Notes under the pieces: model-generated | Told to the model about the DNA's origin: nothing | The model's database searches: none | What the model saw: the letters and a program-made list of their open reading frames with translations, nothing else | DNA from: Chaetoderma sp. LZ-2023a | Lineage: Eukaryota; Mollusca; Caudofoveata; Chaetodermatida; Chaetodermatidae | Assembly: GCA_034401795.1 (NCBI GenBank) | Contig: CM067369.1 | Span: forward strand, 89,809,579 to 89,873,578 | Direction: 5' to 3' | Length of the DNA: 64,000 nt | Translations under genes and position numbers: made by a program | Shown: one piece after another, positions 44,704-56,884 of the stretch | How the letters are laid out: each line of letters starts with the position of its first letter | How positions within the stretch are numbered: position 1 is the stretch's first letter

Positions 44704-45951
44704 ATGTCGCTTGCGGAAGGTCTCGCCTTGTCCATCAGCTCGGAAGAATCAGCACCTGCTCATCTTGGAAAGAAGCATCCATGTACAGTCTTACAGCATA
44801 GCAGACAGCCGTGTAAGCATGCATTTTTCAGGAACTCAGACTTGACTCTTCCCGTCAGTCGTGACCATTTATTACAAAGAGCATTATGTGCGGACTGCAA
44901 GTACCTGTATTCAGTTATGCGGTACGGTGTAACTCACGCATTATCTGTCAAACATCATGTGTTAGTTGTGACATTAAAACCGGGTGAACAGAATGAGGAC
45001 ATAGATATCCTCACTCCACGCTTCGAAATTAAACTTCCAATTAACGTGATTCCAATGGGAAAAATGGCCAAAACGAAATGCACCAAGCGACGACAAACTG
45101 ACTTTCCGCAATTAGCTAAACCTTCGACATCAGCAACACAGCCACCCAGCATCAGCACTCCAGCACCCAGCACCACGGCATCGGCAGCACCCGCAAGAAC
45201 AGTACCGGCAACACCTGCAGCATCAGTCTTTACACCAACTGTAGTTTCCGCACCATCAGCACCCACAGTGACAACACCGACAGCACGCAGCATCACCATA
45301 GTATCTGCATCCGTGATAGGCCAGCCAATATCAGTGGTAATAACAACTCCTGTGAAGATATCCGAACCAGGTTTAGAGAACATTTCCAATCATTCTATAT
45401 CTCCATGCAGTTTAGTAATAGACGAGGAGCTCAGCCTCATGGAGGCTGTCATCACCACCACTGCACCGCAGACTAGCGCACCGACATCTACCCGCAGCAC
45501 CATTCTTCCAATAGATCCTGCCGTTAGAAAGACAACTACGCCAGAGAGACCATATTCGGGAAAGTGCAGAATCGCCCACAAGCCCGAAATCCAGTCGATT
45601 CCCAGGACACCTGCGAGCATGTTAATCAAGGCTGTGAAAATAATGAAATTATCTGCAATCACTGCAGCAGCATCGAGGCACAGCATCATCGCATCATTTA
45701 GCCACCCGGCAGCCAGCACCACCATCACCACCACCACGACAACAGTGATGTCAGCAATCTCAGCACCGCCACCAGTCAGAACTACACTCGTCATCGTCAC
45801 CACCACCACTAGCGCATCTGTAGATACATCAGTAGCTTCAGCTAACTTAAGTATTACCGACCTAGGCAACATAGATAATGAGATTTCGGCATCGGAGGAC
45901 TATTCACCACAACAGTCCAGTACGAGTCATGGAACCCAGACTTGCTGGTAA
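44704..45951 (+). CDS. Orphan protein, 415 aa, Ser/Thr/Ala/Pro-rich
   Basis: A complete uninterrupted frame with A at -3 of the ATG. Residues 1-135 look folded. Four cysteines (27, 37, 62, 65), with 'ALCADCKYLYSVMRYG', could bind zinc. 'HHVLVVTLKPGEQNEDIDIL' follows, then a basic cluster 'KTKCTKRRQ' (124-132) that may be a nuclear localisation signal. Residues 138-415 are low-complexity Thr/Ser/Ala/Pro with repeated TTTT and TPAP words and no membrane segment or signal peptide. I do not recognise the family. It could be a cellular orphan gene or the gag-like/ORF1 product of an undescribed element. For a real gene: length, TATA box, Kozak context. Against: no homologous motif, and long frames also on the opposite strand in the same stretch, as expected of a biased repeat-like coding sequence. 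Confidence 0.5.
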   Translation: MSLAEGLALSISSEESAPAHLGKKHPCTVLQHSRQPCKHAFFRNSDLTLPVSRDHLLQRALCADCKYLYSVMRYGVTHALSVKHHVLVVTLKPGEQNEDIDILTPRFEIKLPINVIPMGKMAKTKCTKRRQTDFPQLAKPSTSATQPPSISTPAPSTTASAAPARTVPATPAASVFTPTVVSAPSAPTVTTPTARSITIVSASVIGQPISVVITTPVKISEPGLENISNHSISPCSLVIDEELSLMEAVITTTAPQTSAPTSTRSTILPIDPAVRKTTTPERPYSGKCRIAHKPEIQSIPRTPASMLIKAVKIMKLSAITAAASRHSIIASFSHPAASTTITTTTTTVMSAISAPPPVRTTLVIVTTTTSASVDTSVASANLSITDLGNIDNEISASEDYSPQQSSTSHGTQTCW

Positions 45952-46113
45952 AATTTCTCCGCTGATATTTGTGGACGTTATTGTCGAGGATGCAGCAGAT
46001 TGTGTGCGGGAAATGGAATACTTATTATTTTATAGTTTTTGAAATATTTTTCTTCTTATTATATATTTTTTTATAATCGAAATCCAGTCCCTTGTCTGAC
46101 CACGGTCATCCTA

Positions 46114-46146
46114 CACAGCTACGCAAAATTCTTGCATAGCTGTGTC
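46114..46146. repeat. Stem-loop, 14-bp arms, 5-nt loop
   Basis: ACACAGCTACGCAA at 46114-46127 pairs with TTGCATAGCTGTGT at 46133-46146. 13 of 14 positions pair, around the loop aattc. It lies 163 bp after the stop of the orphan gene, possibly in its 3' untranslated region. Confidence 0.75.
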
Positions 46147-46351
46147 TCACAAAAATAATCACTGCGGATACCTGTGTTGTAAACATGTCATGTGCGACGT
46201 AAGTATACAACACACTGTAGCGAATATATCTGAGTCCCGTCATGCTGTCCGAGCTATTGCTGGGGCTGCCTGATGAACTAGTTTTTCCCGTAATAAAATC
46301 TTATGTTTCTTATTATTTCTCTTCTCGCGGCAGTACATCAAGAAGGATTGT

Positions 46352-46430
46352 GGATAGTGAGAACTATCCGTGCGGTCCCACCAAAACGGACCGCATTGTA
46401 TGCATTCACTAATATATCCGGAATGCATAC
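46352..46430. repeat. Three consecutive perfect stem-loops
   Basis: Hairpin 1: GGATAGT (46352) / ACTATCC (46363), loop of 4. Hairpin 2: TGCGGTCC (46371) / GGACCGCA (46388), loop of 9. Hairpin 3: GTATGCATTC (46398) / GAATGCATAC (46421), loop of 13. They are separated by 1-2 bp and cover 79 bp. All pairs are perfect Watson-Crick. Confidence 0.8.
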
Positions 46431-47360
46431 GTAATTTTATATTAACTGTGATATTACTGTATTACTGTATGTTAGGTACGTTGGAGCTTGGGCATTCTCG
46501 GCAGAAAAATAATTATCCATCACTGAGGAGAGAACGCCCATGCGAGCTATTGTTTTAGCCAAATCAGGTAGTAAAATAAAGAAAAAGCACCCACCACGAA
46601 ATAAAACAAAACAAAAAAAGAAAAGACCTGGAAAAATAATTCCAGGTCAAAAATGAAAACTAAAAGTATGCCTCCCTCCCAAACTCTTTCCCACCTCTAT
46701 GTACACTTCTCTGATAACTACGCGTCTCTCGCGTCACTACTCCTCTCGAATGAGCACCTACTCAGGAAGTCTATAATTCCCACCTAGCGTGCTCCTGTGC
46801 GTTTGATCCGCGATGCGTTGATCGTTTGTCACGGGTGTCAAACTAGGAGGAGGTGGTGTAGCATGGATCGACCGGACGGGCACGGGCCGTCGCAGCTAAG
46901 CTGGGTCCGGAACGACCACTCTGGGTACGTTCCAACATCCCCCCCCCCCCCCTGAGTAGGATAGTGCGCATGTATAAAGCTCTATAAGAGAGGGTTTGTT
47001 AAAATGGCTAAGTCCGTAAGAACGCGTAGTGCGCATACGTGCGCGTCAGAGCTTCCCAGACAACACACGTCAGCATTGAGACAGAGCGTATGCTTATAGC
47101 GTACCGAGTCGGTACTGGTGATTTCTTCAAATCCCACTATTCTCGTCGTTCTTGGTACGAATCAGGACCGGAATGAAACGAGGATTACAGAACCCTTTAC
47201 ATTTTAAAAGTCGGACAAGAAATAGCTGAGTTATCATTAAAAGGCTCCTTTAAATTATCTTCAAAATATTGCTTTGACGTCGTAATCGTGTGTATGTATT
47301 AAATGAATGGGGAATGCGCTGTCCACGTGATAGCCACGTCACCATTTCTAGCTGCATGCT

Positions 47361-47428
47361 GATTGGCTACTGCTCGCCCTCCGATTGGCTGGCGCGTCCT
47401 GCCTCTGACGTCATGAGTAGTATAAAAG
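47361..47428 (+). promoter_or_regulatory. CCAAT-CCAAT-CRE-TATA promoter
   Basis: Two inverted CCAAT boxes (GATTGGCT at 47361 and 47383), a CRE (TGACGTCAT at 47406) and a TATA box (TATAAAAG at 47421), all in a spacing suited to plus-strand transcription starting near 47450. No open frame of note follows at once ('ATGGCTAACTGA' at about 47503 is tiny). It could be the promoter of the SLC16 gene 2.6 kb downstream, of a non-coding RNA, or of an LTR. Confidence 0.55.
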
Positions 47429-50061
<2,633 letters not shown>

Positions 50062-51165
50062 GTGCTGGTTGCGGCTTGCTGTACATTCCCTTCTGTGTTA
50101 TAATCGTCGAGCATTTTGGCAAGGATAGTTCAATGTATCTGGGTTTGGCTTCAGGTGTTGGCGGCTTGGGTAGTTTTATTTTCCCACCAATAATTCGCTT
50201 TCTAGTAGACATATATGGATGGCGAGGATCCCTACTGGTGTGTGCAGGAATATCTATGCATATTTGTCTGGCTGGAGCCATGATGCATCCTGGTAAGAAG
50301 CTTAAGAATGTGCGTGCAGATCAAGATAGGCAATTGAAAGATAATGCAGACAAGAGAGGAAGTACCGACGTATCCGAGTGTGAGGCCATGAACTCGGATT
50401 GTTTGGATCAATTGAACAACTCCTGTTCTGATATACATTATGAAGCAAATGATAAATCACCACTAGAAACAAAACTGGATGTTGACGCCTCTGAGCATTC
50501 TAACGCGTCCATGGATTCGTCTGTAGTATTTAGCAACAGTGATGCACAAAGCAAGTACAGCATGGATTTAGAAAGCACAAATGAAAGCTGCCATCCTCTT
50601 TTACCAAGTTTGGAAACCAAGACATGCATGAACAATCATGCTGATAAACTCGCAAAGAACACCAGTTGGAAGAAACGTTTACATCTAGAGGATATGTCGA
50701 TTTTCAAAGACATCTCCTACTCAATACTGTGCTTTCAACAAATATTGTACTGTATCGGAGCATCGGTGATCTATGTCCATCTGGGTGCATATGCAGAATG
50801 CACCCTAAATATTAGCAAGATCCACAGTGCTATGTTGTTTTCCGCAATAGGCGCCACACTCCTTGTATCAAAGATAGTTTGGGGATTTCTTCTAAAAATT
50901 CCTACTTTGCAAAACCGTATTGTTCTTCTATACACATTGACATTATCAGTGACTGGATTATCTACGTTTGTCCTGCCTTTGATCACATCATACACAGGCC
51001 TTGTTGCTTACTCCATAATCTTCGGGTTAGGATACTGCGCTATGGGAGGAGCCATTATCACGTCTACCATAATAGAAATAGCTGGAGTGGAGAAGCTCTC
51101 AATTGCTTATGGATTCGTCATTTACTTCGAAGGGATAGGTTTTATTATTGGTCCACCTATTGCAG
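50062..51165 (+). CDS. SLC16 (monocarboxylate transporter-like) gene, penultimate exon
   Basis: The exon starts in phase 1 (G|GT) with 'GAGCGLLYIPFCVIIVEHFG', the MCT helix-4 region. Then 'ASGVGGLGSFIFPPIIRFL' and 'YGWRGSLLVCAGI' (helix 5-6). A long hydrophilic Ser/Asp-rich loop follows (about residues 75-200 of the exon), as always found between helices 6 and 7 of MCTs. From 'DMSIFKDISYSILCFQQIL' come helices 7-11 to 'YFEGIGFIIGPPIAG'. It ends with the donor G|GTAATA at 51165/51166. Where classical MCTs have Asp-x-x-x-Arg in helix 8, this has 'LLVSKIVWG', with Lys at the Arg position and no Asp. Substrate is therefore unknown. No stop or frameshift within 1,104 bp. N-terminal exons not found in the window. 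Confidence 0.9.
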
Positions 51166-51439
51166 GTAATACTAATTAAATAATATATATTTTCTGATCT
51201 TCATGTGTGTGCATTGCCAAACGATATAACTTCAGAACCATTAAGGTTAGACGTTTGCTGGCACCCACAAGGTGCGTGCTAAACATCACCATCCCAATTG
51301 AATCGTCTATATCCAGAATAAAACATCGACAGATCACCCAAAAGTCTGTTGAAGAAAGCGGGCCTTGATCAGATAATCTGACAAAGTACTGACCCGTTTT
51401 CCACTTACCTTTCATGCCCAAATTTATTGAAAGGGAAGT

Positions 51440-52795
51440 ATCCAATGACGAGCCATTTCAGTCTGCTTATAAGGCCATAGCAGAGCGAGTTCTAATGATA
51501 ATTCTTAGAGATTTGAGGTCTTGTTGATAAAGGTGACTTGTCTTTTCTGCTTCTGCTCGACTTTAGACATGCTTTCGATACTATTGAACACGAACATATT
51601 CTGTCATTGACCTGTGCATTTGGCGTAAATGACATCGCCTGAAAATGGTTGTATTCCTACTTGTCAGAGCAATACCTATAGGTCTAGATAAATATCAAAC
51701 TTTCAGAATCACTTATGCCTACCTGATGTATACATAGTGCTCAATATTAAGCGTTGTGGTATCTATTCACATGGCAACTAGAATCCATTATCAAGACGTA
51801 TAACCTTCATCACTTTTATTACAGATGATACAGAAATAATCAAAAGTTTCTTATCCCCCCTCCCACCCCACACCCACCCCTACCCACCCCACCCAACCCA
51901 GAGAGACCGTCTCTCCGGATTTATCTTAAAAATGTGGATTTTTAACAGGCCTCCAGATTTCCAGGCATCTTGTCAAATATCCAGATCCTTTGGTTCAAGT
52001 AGCAATAGCCATGAAATAATGAATCTGTTACCATTTTTCGTTTTATATAGCGAAATTTCAACCCTATCTATGTCGACGCAATTAGTCTGAATAGCCATAT
52101 GATATATTTACTGCCGCCAGTTTAACAACCAGACAAATAACTGATAATACATGGACATTACATCGTGGATGACTTCGAATATGTTAATGCTAAATGGCGC
52201 AAGAACAGAGGCTGTATTACTTGGTCCTGCAACAAGACAGCCGAGGAGGAATTGAATAGCATCATCGTTGGAACAGAAGAAATTCAGCTTTCAAGCACAG
52301 TAAAGGCCCTAAGTGTAATAGGCGGAATATCTGGACCATGAAAAACTATAGCGCGAGAAGCTGCTATCTTGCTCGTATTAGCATTAATATAGCATACACT
52401 TCACAAATGTAACAGCCTGCTTCTAGTCGCTCCCAAGAAATACATTCGCAGGCTGGATATAATTCAAAATCAAGCACCCAGTTGCAAGCATGATCGCATT
52501 GCTCACATCCTCTAGGAACTACACTGGGTAATGACCGAACAAGGAATACCTGTCAAACATCGTGTGCCTGGCGTGTTAGTGTGTATTCGGATCCACACCA
52601 GCCTAGCTTTCTGAACTATCTGAACTCTACACTCACAGTCGAACACTAAGCAGTGTGTCAAAAATGCTAAACGTTGAAGCAAACCTATGGTCACAAGGCT
52701 CTCACATTTGCCGCGACTACCGAATGGAATAACCTGTCAACAACCATTAAATAGCTCCCACATACGCTGAAAATCGTTTAAATCAAGGTTTAAAA
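51440..52795 (+). mobile_element. Non-LTR reverse transcriptase relic in the SLC16 intron
   Basis: Plus-strand pieces in several frames: 'FQSAYKA' (51450-51475), 'LLLLLDFRHAFDTIEHEHIL' (motif A, 51540-51600), 'KWLYSYLSEQYL' (51640-51680), 'FITFITDDTEII' (motif C, 51810-51840), 'WMTSNMLMLNGARTEAVLLG' (52165-52230) and 'FTFAATTEWNNLS' (52695-52740). This is the order of Jockey/CR1-group ORF2. The part between motifs A and C is shortened. A pyrimidine/C-rich stretch (51855-51900) interrupts it. No intact frame over 60 codons. Confidence 0.75.
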
Positions 52796-53169
52796 TATTC
52801 AACTTTCAAAAAGACTATTAATCAGTAAATATGATGATTATTTTATTGTAATTTGTAAGTGCTTACAACAACATGCTTCTTCTTTTTTTTTATCTCCCCT
52901 CCTCCTTTACTTCCCTACTCCCCCCTCCTCCTCTTTCTCCTCCTTCACCTCTTCTTCATCTTCCGCTTCTCGGTAACATTGTATTCACTGCATCTCCTAT
53001 TAGAGATTCCATCTGATCAACACCAAAGTTAGCCAGGTCCTAATACCGACTGGGACCTAACATTCTTCTTCATTTTCTTCTTCTTGTTCTTCTATTTTTC
53101 ATCCTCGTCCTCCACCTCCTTCTCCTCCTCCTCCCTCTCCTCGTCCTCCTCAGTAGAAGACGGACGGGA
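52796..53169. other. Pyrimidine-rich intron sequence, no gene
   Basis: (CTT/CTC)-rich stretches at 52875-52975 and 53060-53155. Nothing coding. Confidence 0.6.
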
Positions 53170-53580
53170 CGGACAGCTTTTCTGATTGGTCCAGAGTTAT
53201 GACGTCATCTATGGCGTCATCAATATTTGAATTATGTCACGCCCACTTTTTCTCTGCCAAAAATACTAGAATCTGATTGGACTTGAGCATTTTCTATTGT
53301 TCTCTCTCGACCAATAAAATTCGCAATTTTTTGGCTGGAGCAAAAGTGGGCGTGTCCTACTTCAAATATTGATGACGTTATTGATGGCGTCATAGGTTTC
53401 GACCAATCAGACCAGCCGCCCATCCTGTCCCTGCATCTTGGTGATGTGGATCTTTTGATGATTAACATGTGTAATGATATGTGAAAAGGGACGTGGCAAA
53501 ATGTATTGTCATGTAATCCCTCACGGCCAATCGGAACAGCCACTTATATGCTCATTGTTCAAGACGTTGATATATTGAAA
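53170..53580. repeat. Inverted pair of CCAAT/CRE repeat modules
   Basis: The left arm (53180-53262: 'tctgattggtccagagttat', 'gacgtcatctatggcgtcat', 'caatatttgaattatgtcac', 'gcccacttttt') is mirrored by the right arm (53330-53412: 'gcaaaagtgggcgtgtccta', 'caaatattgatgacgttatt', 'gatggcgtcat', 'gaccaatcaga'). At 53523-53580 a further partial module lies in reverse orientation ('gccaatcggaacagccactt', 'gttgatatattgaaaca'). These are the same modules as the direct repeats at 56885-57620. Confidence 0.8.
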
Positions 53581-53582
53581 CA

Positions 53583-53622
53583 TGCACGCACACACACACA
53601 CACATACACACACACACACACA
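53583..53622. repeat. (CA)n microsatellite
   Basis: A short, slightly interrupted CA tract. Confidence 0.9.
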
Positions 53623-53684
53623 CCGGTATTCTTAGGAGCTATGTTAACTATATAAAGTATTACTTCACGCCATTATATGATGTA

Positions 53685-53745
53685 AGTAGATTTGCCTTCA
53701 TATGCCATTGCATAGCCTGAAAGAAATAAAGATAACTTGAAATTT
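53685..53745 (+). repeat. LINE/SINE-type 3' tail with AATAAA
   Basis: 'cttcatatgccattgcatag' and 'cctgaaagaaataaagataa' match the ending at 37075-37125. Same retroposon family, same orientation. Confidence 0.6.
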
Positions 53746-53759
53746 GAATGGGAAACATT

Positions 53760-53919
53760 TTAATTTAACACTGGAATGATTAGCTCGGTTACAGAGTCAG
53801 TTATTCCAGTTCAAATTTTCCACAAATACTCTTATCTTGGCCTAGAAATCGACATTCCTGCAACGACGGCAATGGCCGTATTGGCCGACTTGACTATTAG
53901 CCCTCTTGTGTCAGCTTAA
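53760..53919. repeat. Palindromic TTAA element, copy 9 (left part short)
   Basis: 'ttaacactggaatgattagc', centre 'tcggttacagag', then 'tcagttattccagttcaaat', 'ttccacaaatactcttatct', 'tggcctagaaatcgacattc' and outer right 'ggccgacttgactattagcc'. It ends at the TTAA 53916-53919, which also begins copy 10. Confidence 0.75.
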
Positions 53920-54125
53920 CACCTTAATGGTATGTCAACCAAAAATGGCATCTGTAGAGGTCTTGGGCAATAAGAATTTGCATGCCAAGATAAGACAGTC
54001 ACTGCTGGAATGAATGCCCCGGTTACTGAGCCAGTCAATGCGGTGGTGAAATTTAAAAAAAAGTATTTTCTTGGCCGGCAAACGGACACTGCCAAAGTAA
54101 AGTTTTTTATTTTCCTGCACATTAA
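53916..54125. repeat. Palindromic TTAA element, copy 10
   Basis: TTAACACCTTAATGG at 53916; TTAA at 54122-54125 on the right. Core 'actgctggaatgaatgcccc', 'ggttactgagccagtcaatg', 'cggtggtgaaattt', 'ttcttggccggcaaacgg'. Both TTAA ends present, length about 210 bp. Confidence 0.8.
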
Positions 54126-54149
54126 CCGAATAAATAATGGCCTAGGTGG

Positions 54150-54275
54150 CTAAAAGTGCAATGGTCTTGAGAATTATCCATTTGCAGTCGAGCAACCGGC
54201 TATTTTCTTTATAAATCTCAGTGGTCGATTAAAAAATAGTATTCTTTTCGCCTCGGCCATTGCCTGGTTAATTTA
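54150..54275. repeat. Palindromic TTAA element, copy 11 (centre deleted)
   Basis: 'caatggtcttgagaattatc', 'catttgcagtcgagc', 'ggctattttc', a short 'cagtggtcg' centre, then 'aaaaaatagtattcttttcg' and 'cctcggccattgcctggtta'. The outer arms are kept, while the middle of the palindrome is mostly gone. This is the pattern expected from hairpin-mediated deletion. Confidence 0.6.
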
Positions 54276-54766
54276 TGAAATGAGCATATTAAGCGATTTG
54301 AAGCGATGTTCACACTAGAGGGGGTAAAGACTTAAGTTGACGCAAGGGGCGGGGTGGTGGGTACACCCGGCACTGTTATTAACAATTAGGGCCTAACTCG
54401 TATTTGCTGATAATATGTCACTTATATTAACGCTTATCACACTGATTTAAGAATTCACCACGTCCGTAGGCATAATTTTTCATTTTCAAAACGGCCATAA
54501 AGCTCAGTTGTTGATTATTTTTAAATTCTTTAGACAGCAACAGCTTCTAGTCAAATTTGTTTCAAAATAATTAGCACCTTTGTGTTGTATGTGTTTTGTC
54601 GTAATCTGTGACAGGATTCATAGCATATTTGAGAATGGTATTACAATTAAAAACCTCAATGGTATGCATAATTTGATATGCTTATGCTAGTTACCTGGAA
54701 ATTTGATAGATACACCTTGGCATGTATGATTACTGTAATTCTGCGTCATTCTTAAACATCCTACAG
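54276..54766. other. No gene seen (intron)
   Basis: AT-rich intron sequence of the SLC16 gene. Nothing recognised. Confidence 0.5.
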
Positions 54767-55620
54767 CTACAATCCGCCCTTCTTCATTTTTAGCTGCTTA
54801 GCTGTTACAGTTATACAGCACCAAGGATACGCAGGTTGTATTGTATATAAACGTAGCCTTTTTACAAAGGGCATCTTTGATCTACGAATCCAAGCTATGT
54901 TCCCCATGACGCAGCGTGCATCAATGACAGCAGTACTACAAAGCAGTGAGCCCAGCATTTTACTTTTCCTCCATGGTTCGCCGGCACGAAGTGCGTGGTC
55001 ATTTTCTTTAGTTTCACGCTTTGTAGATAGGTATATGTGGGTGAAATCTGTTTTGGATTCATTCATAGAGATTCTCAATTTTTAGTTTGCTTGCAGCTAT
55101 TGGGAGAAGTTCGTCAAGGGGTTTCTTTCCCTTGTCGGCATATTCCATCTCTAGCGCCGTACCCAGTATTGACACTGGGGTTGGAGGGTGGTGGTCTTGT
55201 GGGACTTTCCCCCACGGGTTTCAATACAGCAACAAGGTAACAGGTGAAAAGCACCGGACACAGACCACCTCCCTGTGAGGAACCGAGTGATGTCTCAAAC
55301 GCTACAGACTTCACCGACTTGGCTCGTACTCTCAGCTCCGTGTCCGCACGCTGTAGTATCACTAGTCGTAGCGCAGCTCATCTTTATTACAACTGGCCTG
55401 GCGTAGTACATCTAGGATCTTTGAGCGCTTAATTGTGTCGAAGGCTCGTGACATGTCCATGCCCATTTTGTGGAAATCCAAATGTGTGGAAATGACTATC
55501 GATACAAGCATGCGTTGAGCCCATACACTGTCTACGCAGCTGCATCCACGTTTGACGCCACTTTGACATGATCCGGATACGACATAGATACAGTCCAGCT
55601 CAGAAATAATTTATGATGGC
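54767..55620 (-). mobile_element. Non-LTR reverse transcriptase relic, minus strand, in the SLC16 intron
   Basis: Minus-strand order: 'FHKMGMDMSRAFDTIKRSKI' (motif A, about 55420-55480), 'SLGSSQGGGLCPVLFTCYLV' (motif B, 'P/SQGxxLSPxLF', about 55220-55280), then 'SKMLGSLLCSTAVIDARCVM' and 'GNIAWIRRSKMP' with 'KRLRLYTIQPAYPWC' (54800-54970), the usual region after the catalytic core. Motif C is not intact. Frames change several times. Different LINE family from the plus-strand relic at 51440. Confidence 0.78.
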
Positions 55621-56453
55621 TCTTGAACGAAAACAGACACGTCCAATCCAAATATGTTCAAAATATCCAAAAGTATGCTTTATTTAGCTTTGGAAGCCAT
55701 CTGCTGGAGCGGAGGAGACTATTATTATCTTACATCACTGCACGCATATTAATTAATATGTTAGTCATAATAACAGCTACGCAAGCATTTAACACCTTAA
55801 CCTTCAGATTGTTCAAGAATATTTTACTTTTCTCATATAAAATCTCAAGGATAAGATTATACTTGAGAATATTCTAATGGGATGATAGGATCAATAATCC
55901 TGCCAGATATTTCAGCTGTTGGTTTTCCGAAATTTTTCTTCTGGTTGTCCGTAAATGCACATCTCTCAGAAGCCGATTTGACCAGTCATAATCTTCTCGC
56001 TAATATATATTAGCATGCACCGCCATATGCTGACATTTTGTATTAACACTTTCAATAATTTGCTAAATAATATGAAAACAGTTTGACTGTCAAAGGTGGC
56101 AATGATTTTCACTCAAATAGTGTAATAAAAAATCTTGTTGCAAGCAATTGTTACATTGCCGGCAAGAGTTTTAAACAACAGTGGCTGCAAGATATACAGC
56201 AGACATTCTGTAGAGTCGGTAATAACGAATGTTTTGCCATGACACTGATGCTGATAAGGGTTGAATGTGACAATTGATGTGGTATTTACATCTCTCAATC
56301 GCTGAGGCAAGATCCATTGTAGCTGCTTAGATAAGCCGGTGTAGGTGGGTTGGGGTGAGTGGGTTAGGGGTTGGAGGAGCGGGGTGGGGGTGGTGGGAGT
56401 GGGGGTGAAGGTGTTGGTGCTGATTGCATCCTAGTCAGTAAGATGAGACCTGC
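55621..56453. other. No gene seen (intron)
   Basis: AT-rich to about 56330, then a G-rich GGGGT/GGTGG stretch at 56340-56420. No coding motif. Confidence 0.5.
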
Positions 56454-56499
56454 ATGAACACATTAATATTTACATTACTGCTACTGTTGCGACCATCAC

Positions 56500-56648
56500 C
56501 GCAATTGTCAGCTCCACCACAGCTACCACCGTCGCCGTCAGTACCACCACCACAGTCATCACTACCACCACCACCACCCCGACCACCACACCCACACCCA
56601 CCACCACTACCTCCTCCTCTTCGTCCACCACCACCGCCGCCGCCAACT

Positions 56649-56680
<32 letters not shown>

Positions 56681-56686
56681 ACCACC

Positions 56687-56720
<34 letters not shown>
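56500..56720. repeat. (CCA)n/(CCG)n/(ACA)n trinucleotide tract
   Basis: The Pro/Thr-rich 122-codon frame here and the Val/Ala frame opposite are repeat translations, located within the SLC16 intron. Confidence 0.93.
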
Positions 56721-56723
<3 letters not shown>

Positions 56724-56884
56724 CCCCTACTAATATACCTGAATGTATGGACCGAGGCGTCCTACGGCAATAAAAGGTACACCTATGACAAAATCCTAGA
56801 GGTTGGACGTCTGTGCAGGTGAGCTTCCTGAAAGTATTTTGTCTCAAATTGTAGCGCACGTACAAATACGTCTACAGGCCAAAC

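Larger units (their letters stand above)
45952..47360. other. Downstream region with hairpins, no gene
   Basis: Holds four stem-loops (listed), AATAAA-like words at about 46292 and 46573, an inverted pair GGAACG/CGTTCC near 46909-46934, and a C12 homopolymer at about 46941-46952. No coding sequence recognised. Confidence 0.5.

Noticed and set aside
44955-45872. Two long minus-strand frames opposite the 44704 gene
   Set aside because: They are mirror images of the Thr/Ser/Ala/Pro-rich coding strand and read as Val/Ala/Gly-rich sequence with no motif. The plus strand has the TATA box and the start context.
56454-56822. Proline-rich 122-codon protein followed by a GTGAGC donor
   Set aside because: Most of the frame is CCA/CCG microsatellite inside the SLC16 intron, and the non-repeat end has no recognisable motif. 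The donor-like site alone is not evidence.
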